Positions 35,110-47,540 are shown, counted from the stretch's first letter. The stretch: DNA of 64,000 nt from Tetraselmis striata (GCA_006384855.1 VCJN01001903.1:1-64000); one strand, 5' to 3'. The notes: generated by a model not told the origin, from the sequence alone. Numbers and translations: made by a program.

Positions 35110-38100
35110 ATGTCGTCACCATCAGCTGCGCTGCACCAGCCGCCACTCGGACCTGTGCGGCTGGCGACACCCGAGGGCGGCGAGCACCAAGTATACTTTC
35201 CGTGGGAGCTGGATGGCACAGACTACCTGCGGCGCGTGCTGGCCCATGCGCATGGAATATATGCTGACGCCATAACGCTTCCGCACCCCCCCCCCCCCCC
35301 CCCCCGCCACAACCCCCCAAAGGAAAGTCAGAAGAGCCTGGGAAGGGTAGCGGAAATCATGGAAGAGTAGGGCGACCACGATGCCCTCTGGGGCCTTGTT
35401 CCACCTAAGCGACACTGGTATGTTTGTATAGAGAACCTGGCATGTTAAAGGGTACTGCACGAAATACGTGGCAATAAATCACCCGGGTGGGTGCAATGTG
35501 GCTGCAGACTAGATCCGCCGGGGCTATGCCGATGCTCCTCAACCATCCTACACCTCCTTTATGCCCCTCAACTGTGGATGAGTACGCAGATTCAAATAAG
35601 GGGGAAGCTGACTGCTGATCATGCAGAAATGATGCGCGCCCATTGATCCAGTGATTTGAAACTGGCCATATCCGCTGGCTTGGCTGCCACGCAGGTGTAC
35701 TGCACCGCGGTTGGCAGCGGCGGGCTGCCCAAGCTGCGCACAGTCGCGGCAAGGACATTGACCCAGCACGCCTGAGCCTGGCCTCCGCCCTGGCGCCCGC
35801 CACCCAGCATGCGGGGCACTACGCCGCCGCGCTGCGCATGTCGGAGGAGAAGCTGAGGGGCACCGCGAAGAGGCTGCTGGCAGCTTGCAGCGAGCTGGTG
35901 GAGAGGCCGCTGCAGGAGGAGCTGACGAGTACCTTCCCGGAGCGCGCCTTCAGCAACGCAATGTTTCTGGCGGCCAAGTGCGCTGCCCTGCATGCAGAGG
36001 CCAACCTGCGGAGTCTGCGCAAGCAGTGGGATGAGCATGCGGAGGCCAAGAGGGCGAGACGGGCCGTGGGCGGCGAGGCACCTGCACTGCCGCTGGTTGC
36101 AGCAGCCATTCCTGCAGCAGCAACAGCTGCTGGGATCACAGCTCAGACGTCGGCGGCTCCTGCTGGAAGGGGACGCGCCCAGGCTGGCAGGAGGACGTCG
36201 GCTGCAGCCTCTCGCTCGCCAAGCCCAAGGGCAAGACAGAGGCAGAGGGTGGCCGGCCTGGGAGGCGCTGCGTCGCCCACATCATCCACGTTGGAGGGCG
36301 CGGTGGTGAGCACTGGGGCGGCGGAGGTTGTGAGTGAGGCGCAGCTGGTGGGCGAGGTGGAGGCGGCGGGCGGCCTGATTAAGGTGCAGGTGCTGATGCA
36401 GCGACATGTGGAGATGGGCGCTGTCCAGGAGGCAGCATGCCGGATGATAGGCAACATGACAGACAGTAAATCGGCCGTCAGGGAAGAGGCGGGGCAGCTG
36501 GGCCTGCTTGGGGGGCATCCAGAAGGCCATGAGGCAGCATGCAGGCAGCGAGGGCGTGCAGGAGCAAGCTTGTCGGGGGATTGCCAACTCGACATTTGGT
36601 GTCCCTACCAAGAAAATAGCGGCGAAGCGCCTGTGCCTGCTGGCGGACCTCCAGAAGGCCATGAGGCGGCATGCAGGCAGCGAGGGTCTGCAGGAGCACG
36701 CTTGTTGGGGGATTGCCAACTTGATAGATAGTAGCTCTACTAGCCAAGTGGAGGCGGGGCGACTGGGCATGTTTGGTGACATCCAGAAGGCCATGAGGCA
36801 GCATGCAGGCAGCGAGGGTCTGCAGGAGCAAGCTTGTCGGGGGATTGCCAACTTGATAGATAGTAGCTCTACTAGCCAGGTGGAGGCGGGGCGACTGGGC
36901 ATGCTGGCGGACCTCCAGTAGGCCATGAGGCGGCATGCAGGCAGCGAGGGCGTGCAGGCGGAAGCTTGTCGGGGGATTGCCAACTTGATAGATAGTAGCT
37001 CTACTAGCCAAGTGGAGGCGGGGCGACTGGGCCTGCTGGCGGACCTCCGAAGGCCATGAGGCGGCATGCAGGCAGCGAGGGCGTGCAGGCGGAAGCTTGT
37101 CGGGGGATTGCCAACTTGATAGATAGTAGCTCTACTAGCCAAGTGGAGGCGGGGCGACTGGGCCTGCTGGGGGACATCCAGAAGGCCATGAGGCGGCATG
37201 CAGGCAGCGAGGGCGTGCAGGAGCAAGCTTGTCGGGGGATTGCCAACTTGATAGATAGTAGCTCTACTAGCCAAGTGGAGGCGGGGCGACTGGGCCTGCT
37301 GGCGGACATCCAGAAGGCCATGAGGCGGCATGCAGGCAGCGAGGGCGTGCAGGAGCAAGCTTGTCGGGGGATTGCCAACTTGATAGATAGTAGCTCTACT
37401 AGCCAAGTCGAGGCGGGGCGACTGGGCCTGCTGGCGGACATCCAGAAGGCCATGAGGCGGCATGCAGGCAGCGAGGGCGTGCAGGAGCAAGCTTGTCGGG
37501 GGATTGCCAACTTGATAGATAGTAGCTCTACTAGCCAAGTGGAGGCGGGGCGACTGGGCCTGCTGGCGGACCTCCGAAGGCCATGAGGCGGCATGCAGGC
37601 AGCGAGGGCGTGCAGGAGCAAGCTTGTCGGGGGATTGCCAACTTGATAGATAGTAGCTCTACTAGCCAAGTGGAGGCGGGGCGACTGGGCCTGCTGGCGG
37701 ACCTCCAGAAGGCCATGAGGCGGCATGCAGGCAGCGAGGGCGTGCAGGAGCAAGCTTGTCGGGGGATTGCCAACTTGATAGATAGTAGCTCTACTAGCCA
37801 AGTGGAGGCGGGGCGACTGGGCATGCTGGCGGACATCCAGAAGGCCATGAGGCGGCATGCAGGCAGCGAGGGCGTGCAGGCGGAAGCTTGTCGGGGGATT
37901 GCCAACTTGATAGATGATAACCCTACTAGCCAGGTGGAGGCGGGGCGACTGCGCCTGCTGGCGGACATCCAGAAGGCCATGAGGCGGCATGCAGGCAGCG
38001 AGGGCGTGCAGGCGGAAGCTTGTCGGGGGATTGCCAACTTGATAGATGATATCCCTACTAGCCAGGTGGAGGCGGGGCGACTGGGCCTGCTGGGGGACAT

Positions 38101-40686
38101 CCAGAAGGCTATGAGGCGGCATGCAGGCAGCGAGGGCGTGCAGGCGGAAGCTTGTCGGGGGATTGCCAACTTGATAGATAGTAGCTCTACTAGCCAGGTG
38201 GAGGCGGGGCGACTGCGCCTGCTGGCGGACATCCAGAAGGCCATGAGGCGGCATGCAGGCAGCGAGGGCGTGCAGGCGGAAGCTTGTCGGGGGATTGCCA
38301 ACTTGATAGATGATAACCCTACTAGCCAGGTGGAGGCGGGGCGACTGGGCCTGCTGGGGGACATCCAGAAGGCTATGAGGCGGCATGCAGGCAGCGAGGG
38401 CGTGCAGGCGGAAGCTTGTCGGGGGATTGCCAACTTGATAGATAGTAGCTCTACTAGCCAAGTGGAGGCGGGGCGACTGCGCCTGCTGGCGGACCTCCAG
38501 AAGGCCATGAGGCGGCATGCAGGCAGCGAGGGCGTGCAGGAGCAAGCTTGTCGGGGGATTGCCAACTTGATAGATGATAACCCTACTAGCCAGGTGGAGG
38601 CGGGGCGACTGCGCCTGCTGGCGGACATCCAGAAGGCCATGAGGCGGCATGCAGGCAGCGAGGGCGTGCAGGAGCAAGCTTGTCGGGGGATTGCCAACTT
38701 GATAGATGATAACCCTACTAGCCAGGTGGAGGCGGGGCGACTGCGCCTGCTGGCGGACATCCAGAAGGCCATGAGGCGGCATGCAGGCAGCGAGGGCGTG
38801 CAGGAGCAAGCTTGTCGGGGGATTGCCAACTTGATAGATGATAACCCTACTAGCCAGGTGGAGGCGGGGCGACTGGGCCTGCTGGGGGACATCCAGAAGG
38901 CTATGAGGCGGCATGCAGGCAGCGAGGGCGTGCAGGCGGAAGCTTGTCGGGGGATTGCCAACTTGATAGATAGTAGCTTTACTAGCCAAGTGGAGGCGGG
39001 GCGACTGCGCCTGCTGGCGGACCTCCAGAAGGCCATGAGGCGGCATGCAGGCAGCGAGGGCGTGCAGGAGCAAGCTTGTCGGGGGATTGCCAACTTGATA
39101 GATGATAACCCTACTAGCCAGGTGGAGGCGGGGCGACTGGGCCTGCTGGCGGACATCCAGAAGGCCATGAGGCGGCATGCAGGCAGCGAGGGCGTGCAGG
39201 AGCAAGCTTGTCGGGGGATTGCCAACTTGATAGATGATAACCCTACTAGCCAGGTGGAGGCGGGGCGACTGGGCCTGCTGGGGGACATCCAGAAGGCCAT
39301 GAGGCGGCATGCAGGCAGCGAGGGCGTGCAGGAGCAAGCTTGTCGGGGGATTGCCAACTTGATAGATGATATCCCTACTAGCCAGGTGGCGGGGCGACTG
39401 GGCCTGCTGGGGGACATCCAGAAGGCTATGAGGCAGCATGCAGGTAGCGAGGGTCTGCAGGCGGAAGCTTGTCGGGGGATTGCCAACTTGATAGATAGTA
39501 GCTTTACTAGCCAAGTGGAGGCGGGGCGACTGGGCCTGCTGGCGGACCTCCAGAAGGCCATGAGGCGGCATGCAGGCAGCGAGGGTCTGCAGGCGGAAGC
39601 TTGTCGGGGGATTGCCAACTTGACAGCAGATTCCCTTGCCAACAGAGTCGAGGCAGAGCGGCTGGGCCTGCTGACAGACATCATGAAGGCCATGAAGCAT
39701 CACACCGGCAGCGAGAGCTTAACGGAGATTACTTGTGTGGCGAGTCTCACCTTGAGCCTCGATTTACTCCCTCCATACAGAGCTGAGGCGTGGCGGCTGC
39801 GCCTGCTGGTGGTCATCCAGAAAGTAATGAGGGAGCATGTTGACAGCGAGGACGTCCAGGAGCATGCTTGCTGGACGATTGCCAACTGGACAACCAAGAC
39901 CACTGCCATTGTCGAGGCGGGGCGGCTAGGCCTGCTGGCGGACATCTAGATGGCCATGAGGCAGCATTCTGGCAGTGAGTATGCCCAAGAGCAAGCATGT
40001 GCAGCTGTGGCCAACATGGCAGAGAGCAGTACAGCTAACAAAAAGCAGGCGAAGAGGCTGGGCCTGCTGGCGGACATCCAGATGGCCATGAGGCAGCATT
40101 CTGGCAGTGGGTATATCCAAGAGCAAGCATGTGCAGCTGTGGCCAACATGGCAGAGAGCAGTACAGCTAACAAGAAGCAGGCGAAGAGGCTGGGCCTGCT
40201 GGTGGACATCCATGCAGCCATGGTCGCTCATGCCAGCCATGCAGGTGTCCTAGGGTCAGCATGCCGTGCCGTTGCTACGATCTGCAGCAAGAATTCAGCT
40301 GGCCAGACACAGGCTGGCCAGATGGGCATGCTGGCTCTCATTCAAGTCGCCATGCGCACCCATCCTACCCTGGAAACTGTGCAGCGCCATGCTGTGAAGG
40401 CCATTTGGAGCCTGGCTTGCGGCGCTGCTGACAACGTGCCCAGGCTGGGCATGCTGTCGGATCTGCAGAAGGCCATGAAGGCCCAGGCGTCCAATGCAAC
40501 TCTTCAGGACGACGCATGTGCTGCCATCGCCAAGCTCACCGCCAACAAAATCTATCGAGCCAGTGCTACCCAGCTGGGGCTGCTGGAGACAGTGCAGGTG
40601 GCAAAGCGCAGGCATGCAGACCACAAGGGGGTGCAAACACATGCGGCGGCTGCGGCGAGGAGCATGGCAGCTGGCACGTGTGGCTG
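35110..40686 (+). pseudogene. Armadillo-repeat protein gene with homogenised repeat core and frame breaks
   Basis: Proposed exon one is 35110-35235 (MSSPSAALHQPPLGPVRLAT...). The main exon starts about 35718 after a GGCAG acceptor and phases agree; intermediate exons are possible. A helical N-terminal part (about 35720-36060) and a low-complexity linker precede the repeats. From about 36380 come armadillo-like repeats of 44 residues: LADIQKAMRRHAGSEGVQEQ, ACRGIANLIDSSSTSQVEAG. About 24 are nearly identical over 36480-39660; the last seven or so, to the TGA at 40684-40686, are diverged like normal ARM repeats. Such proteins are protein-binding scaffolds. The frame is broken five times: one extra base near 36512, TAG at 36919, one base missing near 37048 and near 37574, and TAG at 39947. 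This is either a decaying gene or sequence error in a hard array. The open antisense frames of 720 and 899 codons are by-products of the 132-bp period. Confidence 0.7.
36480..39660 (+). repeat. 132-bp tandem repeat array (~24 copies) coding for ARM repeats
   Basis: The period is exactly 132 bases in nearly all copies. Differences are concentrated in a few cassettes: SSS, DNP or DIP after NLID; QEQ or QAE; GLLAD, RLLAD, GLLGD or GMLAD; and IQKA or LQKA. The cassettes recur in different combinations, which points to unequal crossing-over or gene conversion. One copy near 39387 has lost one codon (AGG TGG CGG in place of the usual GTG GAG GCG). Confidence 0.95.
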
Positions 40687-41154
40687 AGGCCCCGCAGGAG
40701 GCGGTGCCATCAGTGGTGGAGGGCGGGGCCGTGGTCTGGCTGTCAGCTCCACCATGGCGGCCCCTAAACAAGAGCCAGTGAGCTGCAGAACAACACCAAG
40801 AGCGTTACTATGGGATCATCAGACTGTCGCAGCGCAACCTGCAAACACACACCTCCAATTGGGTAATGATGTTGTATCCGAGCCGCTTGGAGTGTGAGAC
40901 GTCTCTTCTTTGCTAATTACTGCTCCATGAAACATGCAAGACTGTACCATGCACGTGCCATTGTTTACGTGCATGTGCATATGCCCATTGAGAGTGCATT
41001 TACCCATTATGCAGGCTGCATGATTTTTGTCAGGTGGCACTTATGCTATAACTCATTGAGTGAGGATGGCAACCGTCCAGGTGTCCGACTGCCATCCTGA
41101 CACTATTCAACTTTGGTTCAACTTACTTTTCTGTGGATCCACAGCCCCATAAAA
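40687..41154. other. Spacer after the armadillo gene
   Basis: 3' flank of the armadillo gene with no further coding feature. The bases just before 41155 end in a pyrimidine-rich stretch and CCACAG, which belong to the S6 exon copy that follows. Confidence 0.5.
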
Positions 41155-41285
41155 TGCCTATCAATTTGCATGTCAGCCCCCTGCCATGATGCCCGAGCTA
41201 GTGCACTCCCTGCGCGTCAGAAAAGACGGCCTGTGATGGATGGTTCTGAATGAGAAGCGCTATGACTGGCTGCAGAACATTGTTG
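41155..41285 (+). pseudogene. Ghost copy of MRPS6 exon 2
   Basis: Matches exon two of the intact S6 gene at 33390. NLHVSP parallels FHVSP, and then in another frame MPELVHSLRVRKDGL, a stop, WMVLNEKRYDWLQ parallels LAELDHSLRVNEDVLRWVVL. It is interrupted by stops and a frame change. A CCACAG acceptor is kept at its left edge, so this is a copy of genomic DNA and not of a spliced message. No copy of exon one was found beside it. Confidence 0.75.
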
Positions 41286-41545
41286 CAGGGTTTTGGCGCC
41301 AGCCTGCTCATTGCCTGAGCAATCACAAGGTTGATGATACACAGGGTCTACATTACAAATCCCATAGAACAGTGAGCACTACATCCTTACAGCACCGTCC
41401 ACATTGCAGGATGCGAAGGAGACAGCAGCACACAGGCTGGTGGCAGCAATGACTAGACATGCATGCCGGTGCTCATTTCCCAAACAGCTTTAACACACAC
41501 GCACAAGACGAGTTTGCGTTGTGGCTCGTACAAGACTCCACGGGC

Positions 41546-42281
41546 TCACTTCCACCAGGGCTTCTCTCCAGTGCGGAAATCAGTCTCAGTCCTGGAGGAA
41601 ACAAGCAGAAAGAGTCAATCGCAATAAGTGTAGCTGGAGTATCGTGACAAGATAACCTCAATGCAGGCGGGCACCCTATGTTCCGGCAGGTTCAATCATG
41701 GTCATCGTATTTCAGCGGCATAAACAGATATGATATGGCATTTTCAGGCCATGCTGCAACACATTGCTTGGCAGCAGAACAGTCAGGACGCACATCACCC
41801 GAACGCATCCTGTAAATGACAATGACCTCGCATTGATACGGCTTGCAATAGGGTTGGGTAGGTTTGCAGACGTTGCTGGCCGGAGGACATACCATGGGGT
41901 GAGAGACACTTGGTCATCCTCCACCGCAACATGGGCCAACGCCAGGGACTGTTGCACATCAAGTCAGACGACACAGCACACAACAGGGCAGTCAGTAGTA
42001 AGTGTTGGCAGTGTGTATTAGATGTAGAATAGAACACCAGCTCTAGGGGGCCCTTCAATGAGCAAGAGCAGCGGCAAAGCAAAGCTGACAGCAGGCATTA
42101 GTCGTAGAACATGTGCGTGTTTTGGACAAGCTGTGAACATGAACACGGCATCCAGCAGGCTGACGTACCAGTGGAGCAGGGCCACGAATGACTTTGCCAT
42201 CAGCATCATACTGGGATCCATGGCACGGGCACTTGAACTTGTTCTCGGACTGCGGAAGAAGGGGCGGGGGTCAAAAAAGTA

Positions 42282-42331
<50 letters not shown>

Positions 42332-44563
42332 GTGGCATCTGCAACTCGCAGAATCAGCGGCCGCAGAGGTGAATATAAGTATGTCACTATGTTGCCGGTT
42401 GTATTATGTCGCGGGGTGTGCAATGCTTTTGCAGTTTCATTGCACACTTACCGGAACCCAGGGCACAACACATCCGAGATGGGTGCAGATGGCGTTGATG
42501 CCGAAGTCCTTGAGGTTGCCCTCATCATTCACAACGAGGTAGGTTGGCTCCGCCTGTGTGGGCAGTGTGCAAGGAGTCAAAACATGCCCCGTATGGAATG
42601 CGCAGGAACGGCGGGCCATGCCGAATTGCATATGGTTAAAATACAAACAAAATACAAACAAACAGAATTCTCATCTAACAAAGCATGACTGCTCACTGGA
42701 TCAGTAAATCAGGTTCAGCATGGTCTGACTGTAGGCCCTGGCACATGGACGTTTAGATAGAGAACAACAAGATACCATGCCGGTTTCAACCCTAGACAAT
42801 TTCATTGATGTCACCATATCCAACGAAATGCGATTTATACAATGTGTATATCAGAGCTCATCAGGAAATTTTGCCTACCTCAGGGTATGTGACAACCATG
42901 ATCTGCGATGCGCAATGGTCGGCGTGTCTAGCTGGGAGGCCTGCTAGTCACTGATAATGGTCACGGAATGGGGCATCATACTGTCGTAGGCAGCGTGATG
43001 TGGTCTCAGTGCTTACCTGAAGCCCCTGGCTGAGAGAGTAGTCCTTCGCTGGGTGGCTGGCGACCCATGCACTTGCTTTGATCTCGTTGCCGAGAGCATC
43101 CTTGGCGCGAGTGCTCCCACCGCTTCCACCCACGCTGCCATTGTAGCAGCGGGGGCAACTCACAATGAGAGAGCAGTATTTAGACTCTGCTACGTCAATT
43201 TCACCGCTACTCTGTCTGAAACAAAAGTACTCGGCATCATCACCGCGAAAGGAGGTTCTGAAGTCGATTGATATGTTTTGAGTGTTTTATCATCTGCGTC
43301 GGTCGTCGTACTTCCGCTGGTGTTTTCTTCGTGCCGGCGCGTCGAGATTCCGAGATTCAATGCATGCTCGCTGGTCGTGCTGTCACATGGACCACACGGC
43401 TGCTGTCTTGTTCAATATTCAACGACTACTCGTAGTGAAGGTTCCAGACAGGGACAACAAGCGATGAGGAACCGAGGCGACAGGCAATACGCCAGTGGTA
43501 GCGTCGCTCTACATCTAGTTGTCTAGACTCTAGACGGCCTATAAGTCACAGCGAATGGACTTGCGTATCTGGGTATTCTAGGTCTTATCCTAGGTCTGCG
43601 TGATCCTGTCAGATGTTTTGCCGGCATTTTTGGTCCTAAAGCAAAGCAGGTCCTAAAACCCCCTAAAACCGCCAGCACTACCGACAGAGTGGTCTGCTCT
43701 CGACTGCCCGTCGCATCGTCTGTTAGACGCACGCGGGTGCCGCTTTCGGCTGCCCAGCCAAAGTATTCAACTTCGAATCCTAAATATATAACAGCGTCAA
43801 CGGTAATCCTTGTCTATTGCGGCTGGAAGGTCCGAAGGTGCGCCAGCATTTGCTAGTGCATGAGGTTTGGCCGACGAGACCTTGATATATATCAATGCAC
43901 ACAAATACGTACTGTGCTAAAAACCCGGTATGCCGCTCACTTCATGTTGCCGGGAGTATTTGTTCAGAGCGCCCATACACAGCCCACTCCCGCATCCTCT
44001 CGAGCAGTCCCGACGAGCGCAACCTGAAAATCAGCCACGACGTGAAACGCGAAGAAGCACAACCATAGCGATACCGCGCGCTATACCGGCACGCATGCGC
44101 AAGAGTAGTAGTTGTATGAAGTTGATGAGTCGTCTGTCGTCGCACTGCATACTAAGATGCGATATGTACATCATTGTGCAAACCACTACAATCTGCCGTG
44201 AAATCTAGCTAATCGGGCGGTATCGATACAAGCGACTCTGGCCCTCGCGTACACTCAGTAAATCTGCTGAACGGGGGGCGGGCGCCGAGTCGGTCGTCAC
44301 CTGGGCGGAACAATGAAGGAGGCATATCCAAAAACCAAGCTGCCGATAGGAAGCGAAGCAGCCCCCAGCAGAGCCAAGTTCATGAGGTTGCGCTTGTCCA
44401 TATCGGGAACCATGGGAGCCGAGGTCGCCTCAGCACGCACAGAGAGGCCCGGAGGATAATAGTTCAGGCGGCGACGTACTCCACTAAGACGCCGGGAAAC
44501 TCCCAGGCGAGGAGAATTGACAGTCGACTTGCCGACAGCAACATTCAAGGTCGAGCTCGCCAT
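41546..44563 (-). CDS. petC: Rieske iron-sulfur protein of the cytochrome b6f complex
   Basis: Passes electrons from plastoquinol to cytochrome f in the thylakoid. Six exons on the minus strand: 44563-44301, 43134-43017, 42553-42452, 42249-42169, 41948-41893, 41591-41546. All have GT-AG borders and agreeing phases, giving 221 residues, normal for a precursor. The first ~50 residues are a plastid transit peptide ([20 protein letters not shown], Arg- and Ser-rich). Then come [20 protein letters not shown] with the single membrane helix and the Gly-rich hinge VGGSGGS. The 2Fe-2S ligands lie in CTHLGC (exon three) and CPCHGSQY (exon four). The protein ends [14 protein letters not shown], as PetC proteins do. 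Intron one is long (1166 bases); intron three carries a GT/AC microsatellite. Nothing suggests damage. It is the strongest evidence that the organism is photosynthetic. Confidence 0.97.
42286..42331. repeat. (GT)n microsatellite in a petC intron
   Basis: About 23 GT units in the intron between exons three and four of petC, on the plus strand. Confidence 0.95.
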
Positions 44564-45738
44564 TGTGAATGGGGTCGGTGAATATCCTTTGCGTCTGTTT
44601 GTACAATAGGATAATCAGTTGGGAAACAAGCAAGATTTGAGAGGAAGTAGTGTTGCGAGTTGGCGGTGCTCGGAAGCGACGGACTTGCAGGATGCGGTGT
44701 ATGGACTGGCTTGGTGGCTCCATGGCGCGGCCCTTTTATACTATACGGGTAGTGCGAGAAATCCTTGTCAACCCCAGCATAGACTGCCCGGTCTCCCGAC
44801 CGTCCCGTGGGACTGATGATCTGGCTTTTTCGTCATCGAGTCACGCCAGCATCATCAATAATCCTTGATAATATTAAGGTAGCACTAGAGACTTATATAT
44901 CCGATTCAAAGTTAGAAACGATAAATGTATCCGCCGTAATTTCCCCATGTGGTAGATACCACCAATGTATATTCGTACCAGTGCAGAGACGAGCATTAGT
45001 AATATAGACAATCATAGCACTAATCGTACCCGTACCGCCTGTAGGCGGCAGTAGCGTAAGTATAATATGAAGGCATGACATTTAACGCTATATACCGCTG
45101 GTATCTACATCATAATGTGATGATGCCGGTAATCCTTATAGAAATAACGATTTAATTGATAGTCGCCAAAATAATATCTACAGCAGAGCATGATCTCGCG
45201 GTTACCGTGCATATGCCGGTACGAACTCCTGTACTATGGGAGTATCCTACTTTATTCATATTGAACCAAATCTCAGCAGCATAATATTGGCCTGAGATGA
45301 TAGGCGGATTACTTCACAATTATTTGGCGACCACACGGGTACAGGTACCTTAACTCGGCGCACAAAACATCGCGTAATTTGCCGCGAGGTTCGTAACAAT
45401 TTTCGTCCGTGTCGCTTTAATCGCGAACAATTTACATTATCGACTACAGGTACCTGTAGCTAGACTTCCGGACATTCGGGGCCACGTACGATGGGGTGAC
45501 AGGCTCTCATAGCACTGACGACCCATTGTGAGTGCTAATACGAAGTATGTATTTTCACGGAAAGAATAGAATTACAACGAAAACACGAATCTCTGCCATC
45601 GTGGCTTTCTGCTCGTTGGTGATTCTACGGCGAAAGGAATCGTGGCATGCATATACCGTCCAATCGCGACGTCCCTCGTAACGAATACTTCGTATCTTCG
45701 TGGTGCTGCGACCAGGATACTACACTCTTACTACCTGG
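44564..45738. other. petC upstream region and AT-rich spacer
   Basis: The first ~150 bases right of 44563 are the petC promoter side. CTTTTATACTATACGGG near 44733 includes TATA-like sequence, but its role is not shown. 44850-45600 is AT-richer than the surroundings and holds no recognised gene. Confidence 0.4.
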
Positions 45739-45739
45739 A

Positions 45740-46250
45740 TTTTTTTTTCGCCCCCTGGACAGGACACTCACCAGTGAAACCCTTGCAGCGTCTCTACGAC
45801 GGCCGTTTAGGCAGCGATCCAGTTACGGAAAGCCCGGGTAGGCGACGCTCCGTTAGTCATTAAGCAAATTGCCGAAGCATTCTGCAACACTAATTGAAGG
45901 CTAAGGACGGAATGTCCAACACTGTTGGATCACCGTCTAAAACACTGCCATCAAAATACCCGGCACTGACCACGAAAGGTCCGCCCTACCCGTTTGGGCG
46001 TAGTTGGCCCATTCGAGTAATGCGAGTTGGGGCAAGCCCCAACCCGCGGAGCAAAGCATTTCGGGAGTGCGATACATGTGCAACAAAAAAGGCAATGTGA
46101 GGGAGGGCCCGACGCCATAGCTGGAAAAATTTCCCATTCCCAGCATAATTCAGGGCGCCGTGAAGGGAGGGGGGGACCCCGCCCAAAATAAAGCCAGTTA
46201 AGTCCTCAGGTGTTGACGCAATACCCTGACTAGTACTAGTAAAATCCCTG
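45740..46250 (-). mobile_element. LINE 3' fragment, copy C
   Basis: Minus orientation: a T-run followed by CGCCCCCTGGACAGGAC, the reverse of the LINE tail. It runs through the family blocks CTACGACGGCCGTTTAGGCA and TGACCACGAAAGGTCCGCCC into the C-terminal coding end. About 510 bases, 5' truncated. Confidence 0.8.
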
Positions 46251-46367
46251 AACTCCTACGTCTCTTACTACCTGGTATCTGTCGCAGGCGTATTTAGTCG
46301 GCTATTTCGAAAACATAAGCATACCCGCCGAGGGCGAGTCCAAGCGATACGCAATAGTCGGTGACCA

Positions 46368-46885
46368 TTTTTTCGCCCCCGGGACAGGACTGGCACCAGT
46401 GAAGCCCTTGCAGCGTCTACGACGGCCGTTTAGGCAGGCAATGTGAGGAGGGCCCGACGCCATAGCTGGACAAATTTCCCATTACAATCCAGGGCGCCGT
46501 GAAGGGAGGGGGGACCCCGCCCAAAATTAAGGCAGTTAAGTCCTTAGGTGTTGACGCAATAACCCGACTGCTAATAAAATTCCTGAACTCTGGAACTAAT
46601 AATAACCCCGAATAATGACGGTGATACCCCCACCGCGGGCACTCCACCAACATATGTTCGATAGTCTCAGATTCAACTCCGCCACATGCAAGGCACTGTT
46701 CAAGGGACCGCTCATGCATGGCATGAATCCGGGCCAATCGGCGGGCAGTGGTAAATACTCGGGTGCGTAATAATGTGCAGCCCAGCCACCAACCCGGCGG
46801 GGACACCCACAGTAATAGTGTATTACACGAACGCCAGTGCAGTATGGACCGTAATTTATCGTCACTACGAGCATAATCCAACAGA
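46368..46885 (-). mobile_element. LINE 3' fragment, copy D, with zinc-binding C-terminus
   Basis: The longest coding remnant of the LINE family. The minus-strand frame at 46881-46417 reads ARRLARIHAMHERSLEQC and LACGGVESETIEHMLVECPR, the CxxC...H....C zinc motif found after the reverse transcriptase of many non-LTR elements. Compared with copy C it lacks the non-coding stretch between GTTTAGGCA and GGCAATGTGAGG; both edges carry GGCA, so the loss probably arose by recombination at a short repeat. The reverse transcriptase and endonuclease parts are absent. Confidence 0.85.
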
Positions 46886-47140
46886 TAAACCCGCTTGCTG
46901 CCCCTGATGACGCACCAAATATCCGGAGAGTTTGGTAGTAGCGACTACTAGTCTACTACTACTGAAGGGTGTTGTCCGCCTGGCAAGTACAACACTTCAT
47001 ACGTAGTAATATTGACATACAGTTTAGATTACATGGTATTGAATTGCAATTGTAATTTGAAGTCGAGTCTGGCGGTTCTGCCCAAAAAGGTCGCGCATGC
47101 TGTCTTAGACAGACACGAGCCGAAACATGCAGCAAGAAGG

Positions 47141-47540
47141 TTTTTTCCCGCCCCCGGGATAGGACTCGCAACAATGAAAACCTTGCAACGTCTCTACAAC
47201 GGCCGTTTAGGCAGCAATCCGGCTACGGAAAGCCCTAAGTAGGCGACGCTCCGTAATAGTCAAGCAAATTGCCGAAGTTTTCTGTAGACTTACTGAAGGC
47301 TAGTGACGGAATTTTCAACATTGTTGGATCACCGTCTAAAACACTGCCATTAAAATACCCGGCAGCGACCACGAAAGGTCCGCCCTGCCCGTTTAGGCGT
47401 CGGCCCATTTGAGTAATGCGAGTTGGGGCAAGCCCCATCCCGCGGAGCAAAGCATTTCCGGAGTGCGATACATGCGCAACAAAAAAGGTAATGTGAGGGA
47501 GGGCCGACGCCATAACTGGAAAAGTCCCCATTCCCAGTTT
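47141..47540 (-). mobile_element. LINE 3' fragment, copy E
   Basis: A third minus-strand tail in 2 kb. It starts TTTTTTCCCGCCCCCGGGAT, then carries CTCTACAACGGCCGTTTAGG and the same C-terminal coding end as copies B and C. 5' truncated at about 400 bases. Confidence 0.8.
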
